The notes beneath the pieces are model-generated. The model was not told the origin of the DNA, made no database searches, and saw only the letters and a program-made list of their open reading frames with translations. 64,000 nt of DNA from Qipengyuania_C sp046254955 (lineage in GTDB: Bacteria; Pseudomonadota; Alphaproteobacteria; Sphingomonadales; Sphingomonadaceae), in NCBI RefSeq assembly GCF_046254955.1, contig NZ_JBJXRG010000002.1:248001-312000 (forward strand), read 5' to 3'. Below, in pieces: positions 52,775-59,487 of this stretch (positions are counted from its first letter, which is position 1; the number at the start of each line of letters is the position of its first letter). Made by a program: the position numbers and the translations under genes.

Positions 52775-53892
52775 GCAGTCTCTCCATGACCCAACGCCAT
52801 ATACTCGGCGCTTTGCATCTCATTTAGCCTGCTAACCGTCCGTTCGAATTCGAAGGCGCCGTCGCCCTTCATATACAGTTCTTCGGGCGCAGTTGCGGCG
52901 GTGGCGAACAGCTTGACCCTGTTTTCGTATAGCGCGTCGATCAGCTTGATGAAGCGGATAGCTTCATTGCGGTTTTCAGGGCCCATGCGCGGAATGCCAA
53001 CAACAATGATGGTGTGATAGTGTTGCGCAATGCTCAGGTAGTCAGCCGCACCGCGATTCTCGCCGCACAATCTTTTGAAACTGAACACCCCCACGCCTTT
53101 GAGGCTTTTGGGAACATGCAGGGCGCGGCCGCCGCCCAGATCGAGTTCGGCGGATGGGACGTTATCGGCATCTTCCGGTTTGTAGTCTGTAAGGCGGAAG
53201 AAGGCTTCCCGGACTTGCGCAGTGGCTTCATCTCCGAGTGGGCTGTGCCATGTGCCAAGGTCGCCGAGCCGGTCGAGGCGATAGTCGGTCGGCCCGTTAA
53301 GCTCGACTACATCGAGTTGCGCGTGCACCAAGTCGATGAAGGGCAGGAATAGCGATCGGTTGAGCCCATCCTTGTATAGGTCGGATGGCGGCCGGTTCGA
53401 AGTTGTGACGATTGTGACATGGTGCTCGACGATCAATGCAGTGAAGAGCCGTGCCATGATCGCTGCGTCTGCGGTGTTGGTAACGACCATTTCGTCGAAA
53501 GCGAGGCAACGGATGCCCTGCGCAAGCTCGGCGGCGACCAGACCGATCGCGTCCTGCACCTCCTTGCTCCGCTGCTCCCGGATCATTTGATCCACTTCGA
53601 GCATGAATGCATGGAAATGGACGCGGCGTTTGGCTTTCAGCGCCAGCGTCTCGATGAACAAGTCCATCAGCATCGATTTGCCGCGCCCCACGCCGCCCCA
53701 CATATAGATTCCGCGCGGCGGTTTGGTCTTGTCGCCGAATAGGGAAGAGAGGAATCCGCTTTTCTGCTGGCTCGATTCCAGCTGGTTCTGCAAGTCGTTG
53801 AGTTGTCTGACAGCGTTTCTCTGCGCAGGATCAGGCTGCAATTCTCCCGCAGCGATCAGCGATTCGTATCGGGCGAGAACGCCGCTCATCAT
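52771..53892 (-). CDS. zapE: cell division protein ZapE (AFG1-family ATPase)
   Basis: A 373-residue AFG1-like AAA ATPase. Walker A is GGVGRGKS at about 66-73 and Walker B is CLAFDEMVVTN; FHAFMLEVDQMI and TSNRPPSDLYKDGLNR are family blocks. It assists FtsZ ring constriction in E. coli and proteolysis-related turnover in mitochondria. I use ATG 53892, directly after the thioesterase stop; ATG 53889 is equally possible. Confidence 0.93.
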   Translation of the reverse strand: MMSGVLARYESLIAAGELQPDPAQRNAVRQLNDLQNQLESSQQKSGFLSSLFGDKTKPPRGIYMWGGVGRGKSMLMDLFIETLALKAKRRVHFHAFMLEVDQMIREQRSKEVQDAIGLVAAELAQGIRCLAFDEMVVTNTADAAIMARLFTALIVEHHVTIVTTSNRPPSDLYKDGLNRSLFLPFIDLVHAQLDVVELNGPTDYRLDRLGDLGTWHSPLGDEATAQVREAFFRLTDYKPEDADNVPSAELDLGGGRALHVPKSLKGVGVFSFKRLCGENRGAADYLSIAQHYHTIIVVGIPRMGPENRNEAIRFIKLIDALYENRVKLFATAATAPEELYMKGDGAFEFERTVSRLNEMQSAEYMALGHGETA

Positions 53893-53893
53893 A

Positions 53894-54361
53894 TCACCGT
53901 GGAACGAACTTGCGGATGATGCCGGAAAAAGCGCATATACGGTCGTCTTCCTGTACGACTTCACCGCGCACGAAAACGAGCTTTCCCGTCTCGCGGATGA
54001 TCTCGGTCACGGCATCGAGTGGCCGTTTGGGGTCGCCGCCGCCCACAAACTGGGTGGACAGCTCCAACGTCACCGATGGGCCTGCATTTCCAGTCCCGAT
54101 GATGTGCATGGTGGTGAAGAGCGAGATGTCGATCAGTGCCAAGCTCACCGCACCGTGTATGATGCCCTGCAGGTTCTCGTGCTTGCGCTCAGGGAACATC
54201 CGCAAGCGACATTGTTCGCCTGTGGGACCTTGCTCGCGGCGCGTGATGAGTTTGCCCATCACCGCACCGTTGAACAGCGTGTCGTCTTTCAGATTCCAGT
54301 GATGCCAACCCGGATTTTCTGGATCCGGCTTGTGATCGAACACATCGTCGCGAAGCGCCAT
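53894..54361 (-). CDS. PaaI-type hotdog thioesterase
   Basis: A 155-residue hotdog protein: IIHGAVSLALIDISLFTTM is the conserved helix, then PSVTLELSTQFVGGGDP and LVFVRGEVVQEDDRICAFSGIIR. Acts on small acyl- or aryl-CoA thioesters by family; substrate unknown. It follows sdhB by 8 bases and abuts zapE, so it is part of a sdhB-thioesterase-zapE operon. Confidence 0.85.
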   Translation of the reverse strand: MALRDDVFDHKPDPENPGWHHWNLKDDTLFNGAVMGKLITRREQGPTGEQCRLRMFPERKHENLQGIIHGAVSLALIDISLFTTMHIIGTGNAGPSVTLELSTQFVGGGDPKRPLDAVTEIIRETGKLVFVRGEVVQEDDRICAFSGIIRKFVPR

Positions 54362-54369
54362 GATGCGCC

Positions 54370-55152
54370 TCAGATGGCTCGCTCGGCCATCATCTTCTTG
54401 GTTTCAGCGATTGCCTTGGCGGGCGAGAGGCCTTTGGGGCAGACATTCGCGCAGTTCATGATCGTGTGGCAACGGTAGAGGCGGAACGGGTCTTCTAACT
54501 CGTTAAGGCGTTCGCCCGTCATCTCGTCACGGCTGTCCGCTAGCCAGCGATAGGCCTGGAGCAGGATCGCCGGGCCGAGGAATTTATCCGAATTCCACCA
54601 GTAGCTCGGGCAAGCGGTCGAGCAGCAAGCACAGAGGATGCACTCGTACAAGCCGTCGAGCTTTTCGCGCTGTTCAGGGGACTGCAGGCGTTCCTTGCCG
54701 CTCGGCGTCGGGCTGACGGTTTGCAGCCAGGGACGGATTGAGGCGTATTGCGCGTAGAAGTGGGTAAAGTCCGGAACCAGGTCCTTGATCACATCCATGC
54801 TGGGCAAGGGGGTGATGCGAATATCGCCAGGGAGATCCTCTATCGCAGTGGTGCAGGCCAAGCCGTTTTTGCCGTTGAGGTTCATCGAGCACGAACCGCA
54901 AATGCCTTCACGGCACGAGCGGCGAAAAGTCAGCGTGGGATCGATCTCGTTCTTGATCTTGAACAATGCATCGAGAACCATCGGGCCGCATTCATCGAGA
55001 TCGATCTCGAAAGTGTCGTAACGCGGATTCTCGCCGCTATCGGGATCGTAGCGATAGATCTTGAACTTGCGAATACGAGCTCCGCCGGAAGCCTTGTATT
55101 CGCGGCTTTTGCCGGTGATCTTCGAATTCTTGGGTAGCGTGATTTGCGCCAT
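54370..55152 (-). CDS. sdhB: succinate dehydrogenase iron-sulfur subunit
   Basis: A 260-residue SdhB. The [2Fe-2S] cysteines are C80, C85, C88 and C100 (SCREGICGSCSM), then CILCACCSTACPSYWW and CHTIMNCANVCPKG supply the [4Fe-4S] and [3Fe-4S] ligands. It connects SdhA to the quinone-binding membrane subunits in respiratory complex II. ATG 55152 is the family start. sdhC, sdhD and sdhA are not next to it: a divergent dehydrogenase gene begins at 55326. Confidence 0.96.
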   Translation of the reverse strand: MAQITLPKNSKITGKSREYKASGGARIRKFKIYRYDPDSGENPRYDTFEIDLDECGPMVLDALFKIKNEIDPTLTFRRSCREGICGSCSMNLNGKNGLACTTAIEDLPGDIRITPLPSMDVIKDLVPDFTHFYAQYASIRPWLQTVSPTPSGKERLQSPEQREKLDGLYECILCACCSTACPSYWWNSDKFLGPAILLQAYRWLADSRDEMTGERLNELEDPFRLYRCHTIMNCANVCPKGLSPAKAIAETKKMMAERAI

Positions 55153-55159
55153 CTGTTCA

Positions 55160-55327
55160 TTATCCTGCGAAAGCCTGCGCACTATCTAGCGGCTCGTTCA
55201 GCAAGGGCAAGTCGCGGAATGTTGAGAGTTCTGCCAGGGCCCTTGCGGATATCGCGATTGATCGGCCAGAGTGCCTGACTAGGGTTTCGGAACCATCGAC
55301 CTGAACCGTTCGTCTCACTGGGGTCAT
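55160..55327 (-). CDS. possible 55-residue reading frame before sdhB
   Basis: An ATG at 55327, overlapping by two bases the plus-strand ATG of the dehydrogenase, opens 55 codons that stop 7 bases before the sdhB start. The protein (VQVDGSETLVRHSGRSIAIS, then ARALAELSTFRDLPLLNE) has ordinary codon use but no recognised family. It may be a leader to sdhB or a chance frame in the intergenic region. Confidence 0.25.
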   Translation of the reverse strand: MTPVRRTVQVDGSETLVRHSGRSIAISARALAELSTFRDLPLLNEPLDSAQAFAG

Positions 55328-56069
55328 GTCAACACTAAGCAAACCTATTAATTGGCCCAATTCTGCGGTGGTTTTCGGTGCCTCGGGCGGCATCGGGGCA
55401 TCCTTTTGCGAGCATTTGGTGCGAGAGGGAACCGCACTCGTCTACGCTGGAAGCAGGGGGGAGTTGGCTCATAAGCATCCCTCGATCCGACACTTTAGTT
55501 TTGATTTGGCAGAGGAGACGACAATCGCTCGGTCAGCGGAGATGCTGGCAAATGACCCTCCATCGCTCGTCATCGTTTCAACAGGCGTCCTCACCCACGA
55601 TAACGGGGTGGGCCCTGAAAAGAGCTTCAAGCAAATCGATCAAGATGCGATGTTGCAGTCTTTCCGCCTCAATACCGTCGGACCGGCCCTCATCGCGAAG
55701 CATGTTTTGCCGATCCTGCCGCGGGACAGAAGAGCGGTATTTGCTGTGCTTTCGGCGCGGGTCGGATCGATTCGGGACAACCGCCTTGGAGGCTGGCACA
55801 GCTATCGTGCCTCGAAGGCTGCGCTCAACATGTTGGTGCGCACCTTCGCAATCGAGATGCGACGGACGCACCCAGAAACCATTATCAGTGGGTTGCATCC
55901 CGGCACGGTCGACACGGGACTTTCTCGACCGTTTCAATCAAATTTGGCGGATGGCCAATTGACTGAGCCGAGCGAGGCTGCCGCTAATTTGCTCTCTGTC
56001 ATCGCCAGCCTAACAAGTGAGAACAGCGGCTATGTATTCGATTGGAAGGGCGATCGCATCCCGGATTAG
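55326..56069 (+). CDS. short-chain dehydrogenase, CsgA-like group
   Basis: A 247-residue SDR with FGASGGIG at about 18-25, VVSTGVL in the NNAG position, LSARVGSIRDNRLGGWHSYRASK carrying the Ser/Tyr/Lys triad, and GLHPGTVDTGLSRPF. This matches the group of C-factor (CsgA)-like dehydrogenases, with no established substrate. By eye its third codon positions are less GC-rich than neighbours. It is divergent from sdhB and opens the accessory block at 55.3-59.4 kb; the next gene converges on it after 19 bases. Confidence 0.85.
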   Translation: MSTLSKPINWPNSAVVFGASGGIGASFCEHLVREGTALVYAGSRGELAHKHPSIRHFSFDLAEETTIARSAEMLANDPPSLVIVSTGVLTHDNGVGPEKSFKQIDQDAMLQSFRLNTVGPALIAKHVLPILPRDRRAVFAVLSARVGSIRDNRLGGWHSYRASKAALNMLVRTFAIEMRRTHPETIISGLHPGTVDTGLSRPFQSNLADGQLTEPSEAAANLLSVIASLTSENSGYVFDWKGDRIPD

Positions 56070-56088
56070 GGTGTGTCGGAATCCCAGA

Positions 56089-57093
56089 TCAGCTCATCAA
56101 CCCCTGCCTGCGATAGCTGTCGGCCAGGATGGTTTCGATCAATTCTTCCTGCGTCCAGCCAAATCGCTCCGCTGCTAGGCCGAACACCTTCTTGGACCAG
56201 AGGTTACAGTTGAGATTGACCTCCAAGTAGGTGATCTCACCGGTTTCCTCATTCACCCTGAACTCGAACCGACCGTAATCGAACGGACGATACTCGTCCC
56301 AAAGCCGCCTGGTGTACTCGGCAATCTTCTCTTCAAGTGTCGGGTTCTCGAAGAAATCGAGCGAGTATTTCTGACTGCGGTCAACGAGATCGCGCTTTTC
56401 GTAGTAGTTTCGCAGGTGGCTGGGATCGGCTTGGCGAAAGATCATCATCGGCAGGATCACAGGATCGCCGACTGTGACGACTGGAACTTCAACGTCGCTA
56501 CCTTTCAAAAACGGCTCGACGATCGCATCGTGTCCGAGTTCGTGCACGGCATCGATTGCTTCGGCGACTTGATCTAGCGAATGTGCGTCGTGCACGCCCC
56601 AGCTGGCCGAAGACGCGTTGGGCTTGATAACGAAACGTTCGCCCTCTGGCACCTTTGCGAGATCGACAGGACCACCGTTGCGAAAAATCGCCCAGGGTGC
56701 AGTCGGAACTCCGACTTGCTCCGCCGCACGTTTGGCTAAGTGTTTGTCATCGGAAAGCCCTCGCAGGATCGGGCTAGCCCCTAGGTAGGGAATTCCCGCG
56801 CGCTCGCACAGCAATGGGCACAGCATTTCAGAATTGAAGAATCCTGCACGGTTCAGCAAAGGAAAGACGAAATCGAACTCGGGTTTCCCATAGAGAATGT
56901 CGAACTTATCAGTCACCGTGAGATTGAGCTTCAGGGCCTCAAGGACCTGCCGCATCTCACGATGGTAATAGGCGTGATTGCCGTCCTCGGGCTGACCTTC
57001 GCCGTTCCACAGCGCATTCTTTGCAAGAAACAAAACCTTCAGGCGTGCCCGAGTTTCCTCATCGATCTTGAGGGGGGCGATTTCCGCGCTCAT
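56089..57093 (-). CDS. ATP-grasp ligase related to D-alanine-D-alanine ligase
   Basis: A 334-residue ATP-grasp protein. KVLFLAKNALWNGEG opens the N-terminal domain; PYLGASPILRGLSDDKHLAK is the D-Ala ligase-like start of the central domain, RFVIKPNASSASWGVHDA the ATP-lid lysine region, and EVNLNCNLWSKKVF the metal/phosphate site (E-x-N). Such ligases form amide bonds through an acyl phosphate. The usual D-Ala ligase motifs are altered, so the substrates are not D-Ala. It is divergent from the PLP gene with 94 bases between them. Confidence 0.8.
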   Translation of the reverse strand: MSAEIAPLKIDEETRARLKVLFLAKNALWNGEGQPEDGNHAYYHREMRQVLEALKLNLTVTDKFDILYGKPEFDFVFPLLNRAGFFNSEMLCPLLCERAGIPYLGASPILRGLSDDKHLAKRAAEQVGVPTAPWAIFRNGGPVDLAKVPEGERFVIKPNASSASWGVHDAHSLDQVAEAIDAVHELGHDAIVEPFLKGSDVEVPVVTVGDPVILPMMIFRQADPSHLRNYYEKRDLVDRSQKYSLDFFENPTLEEKIAEYTRRLWDEYRPFDYGRFEFRVNEETGEITYLEVNLNCNLWSKKVFGLAAERFGWTQEELIETILADSYRRQGLMS

Positions 57094-57187
57094 TGGAGGC
57101 CTTTCAGAATTGCAAGCTGGCGTGGCCCCATAAATCCGCTATCGCGCGCAACCAAGGCAAAAAGAGACCGTTCTTCGAAAGATTTCC

Positions 57188-58672
57188 ATGGTTGAGAGCA
57201 GCGGAACGCCAGATTTCCCTGATATGGACAAGAGTGCCTTGTCTTTGCGGCATGCGCGTGAAGCGATTGCGCTGCTCTCGAGTGGTGGAGATGCACGCAT
57301 TGCCATAGATTCGGATACGGGGCTCAATCGCTATCTGTCCGCTCCCTATCCCCGTCAAACATTGGCTTATGCCTCATCAACCGCAAATGATTTGAGTGGG
57401 GCTGCCTTCGAACATGCTTGCCGGAGGATTGGGCAGGGGCTTCCCTGCTACGAGGAAGCACTCGACAGCATCAGGCAGCAGATCACCGATGCATATGGGC
57501 TCGATGCGTCGCAATCAGTCGTCTTTGCCGCGTCGGGTACCGATTTGGAGTATGTCGCGTTGGCGGCGATCTATGATCGAGCCGAAGCCGGAGTGCACAA
57601 CGTCCTTCTAGGCGCCGATGAAGTCGGAAGCGGTTGTCCGTTTTCCGCGGCCGGGAAGTACTTTGCGGAGCAGACTTCACTTGGCATCGAGACAGTCAAA
57701 GGTGAGCCGGTTCCAGGACTTGAACACGTAAGCCTCGCGGATATCGCCGTGCGTTGCGAACAAGGTAGGGCGCTTGCGTCTGCGCAAATCAGTGCGGCCA
57801 TTGAAACCGAGCTCGAGCTTGCACGATCGATGCGGCAACATGCGCTGGTACATGTGGTCCATGGGTCAAAGACAGGCCTCATCCTCCCGGATATGGCGCA
57901 TCTCGACTACCTGAAGGCCAAGTGGGGCAGTCAACTTACCTTCGTGGTCGATGCATGCCAGGCGCGGATCACACCTCAGGCAGTACGAGATTACCTAGAC
58001 AGAGGTGCGATTGTTTTCGTCACCGGGTCCAAATTCATGGGCGGTGCGCCGTTCAGTGGCTTCGCTCTGATTCCACCCGCAATTATGGAAGAAGTGATCA
58101 CTTTGCAGGAAGGATTGCGGGGGATCTTTCGCAGAGGTGAGTGGCCATCGTGCTGGCCGGGGCGTGATGCATTGAACAACAGCGAGAACCCGGGTCTCGC
58201 CCTTCGTCTCGATGCAGCAGTTTTCGAACTGCAGCGATTTCAGCAGCTAACGCTCCCTCAGGTCGAGCGAGTTATTGTCGCTTTTGAGGCCTCGCTTAAA
58301 GCACGCTTGCTCGATGCCCACGATATGTCGCTCGTCAAACCATACGCTTTGGGCGCGCGCGAAGAAGCGGTCACCCATCCGATCGAAATGCGTACGCTTG
58401 CCACCCTGGATGTGTCCCGGCTTTCGGGCCTTCGCACCTTTGATGAATGCCAAGATTTCCACCGTCGAATGGCGCTGGCGGGTGTCCGCCTAGGCCAGCC
58501 GGTCAAATGTGTTCACCTGGATGATGGACGCTGGGGCGGAACGCTCAGGATCGGGCTGTCGATGCCTCAGATCGTCGAGTTCTCGGCGCTTGAAGACGCG
58601 GAGCTGAAGGCGCGGTTCGACAGCGATATGCAGCGCCTCGCAAATGCTCTCGTTACTGAGTACGCGGAATAG
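57188..58672 (+). CDS. fold-type-I PLP-dependent enzyme, unusual
   Basis: A 494-residue protein with the aspartate-aminotransferase-superfamily core: VVFAASGTDLEYVAL for phosphate binding, D255 in FVVDACQARITP, and the PLP lysine K282 in VFVTGSKFMGGAPFSGF. It is longer than cysteine desulfurases and lyases with the same core, and has an extra N-terminal part with RYLSAPYPRQTLAYASSTAN. I cannot match it to a characterised enzyme. It shares a promoter region with the divergent ATP-grasp gene, a pairing that suggests joint action on an amino-acid-derived substrate. ATG 57188 is the first of the frame. Confidence 0.75.
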   Translation: MVESSGTPDFPDMDKSALSLRHAREAIALLSSGGDARIAIDSDTGLNRYLSAPYPRQTLAYASSTANDLSGAAFEHACRRIGQGLPCYEEALDSIRQQITDAYGLDASQSVVFAASGTDLEYVALAAIYDRAEAGVHNVLLGADEVGSGCPFSAAGKYFAEQTSLGIETVKGEPVPGLEHVSLADIAVRCEQGRALASAQISAAIETELELARSMRQHALVHVVHGSKTGLILPDMAHLDYLKAKWGSQLTFVVDACQARITPQAVRDYLDRGAIVFVTGSKFMGGAPFSGFALIPPAIMEEVITLQEGLRGIFRRGEWPSCWPGRDALNNSENPGLALRLDAAVFELQRFQQLTLPQVERVIVAFEASLKARLLDAHDMSLVKPYALGAREEAVTHPIEMRTLATLDVSRLSGLRTFDECQDFHRRMALAGVRLGQPVKCVHLDDGRWGGTLRIGLSMPQIVEFSALEDAELKARFDSDMQRLANALVTEYAE

Positions 58673-58784
58673 TCGAGGGAAATATTGTTCTGCTTCAGTT
58701 GTCTCCGTTGCAATTTTGTTTGTGTTTCTCAAAGGCTCGGCTAGCTTTCCGCAATTCCGTAGCCGGGGATCGGAGAGGGTTGCG

Positions 58785-59417
58785 ATGGGATTGGCGAGTT
58801 GGTGGGATCGGCATGGGGCCCCGCGCATGATCGAGCTGTGCTGCGGCATGCCTGCGATCGAGAAGCTGCGCGGCAAAGTTGTTCCTTTGGCCACAGGGCG
58901 CATATTCGAAATCGGATGCGGTGGAGGGCTCAACCAACCTTTCTATGACACGAACCAAGTGACCGAATATTGCGGAATTGATCCAAACGAACGGTTGCTC
59001 GAGAGCGCGCGGCGCAGGGCAAGGGAGAATGGCTGGGCCAGTGAGATCAAAGAGGGAGTAGGGGAAGATATCCCGTTCGCCTCATCCAGTTTTGACATGG
59101 TCGTGTGCACTTACACGCTGTGCTCGGTGCAGGACCATTCGAGAGTCATTTCAGAGCTCAAGCGTATCCTGAAGCCAGAGGGGCGATTGCTGTTCCTCGA
59201 ACATGGTCGATCGCCGGACGCAAGCGTGGCGAAATGGCAGGACAGAATCGAACCGATATGGAAGCCTGTTGCCGGTGGCTGCCATTTGACCAGACCGATC
59301 GGTCCAGCGCTCAGGGCGGCACGCTTTGCGGTCGAGCCACTGGGCCAACGCTACATTCCGAAAACGCCAAAGTTTGCAGGTTGGATGGAGTGGGGCATCG
59401 CCCACAAGCGGCATTGA
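58785..59417 (+). CDS. class I SAM-dependent methyltransferase
   Basis: A 210-residue methyltransferase: SAM motif I IFEIGCGGGLN at about 40-50, YCGIDPNERLLESAR as motif II, DIPFASSSFDMVVCTYTLCS as motif IV and ILKPEGRLLFLEHGRSPD as motif V/VI. The pattern resembles UbiE/METTL7-type methyltransferases. Start at ATG 58785 (GGAGAGGG upstream); a longer frame begins at 58644 but overlaps the PLP gene end. Substrate unknown; it may act on the product of the neighbouring pair. Confidence 0.85.
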   Translation: MGLASWWDRHGAPRMIELCCGMPAIEKLRGKVVPLATGRIFEIGCGGGLNQPFYDTNQVTEYCGIDPNERLLESARRRARENGWASEIKEGVGEDIPFASSSFDMVVCTYTLCSVQDHSRVISELKRILKPEGRLLFLEHGRSPDASVAKWQDRIEPIWKPVAGGCHLTRPIGPALRAARFAVEPLGQRYIPKTPKFAGWMEWGIAHKRH

Positions 59418-59451
59418 GCCGTCATAGCTTTTTCAGAGCTAGTTGACGAGG

Positions 59452-59476
59452 CGGCGGAGCGTGTGTCGCTCCGCCG
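59452..59476. terminator. hairpin between the methyltransferase gene and rne
   Basis: CGGCGGAGCG (59452-59461) and CGCTCCGCCG (59467-59476) form a perfect 10-bp stem with a 5-base loop between the convergent stops at 59417 and 59488. No run of T follows on either strand, so it may be Rho-assisted or a stabilising 3' structure. Confidence 0.55.
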
Positions 59477-59487
59477 ATCACTCTTGC

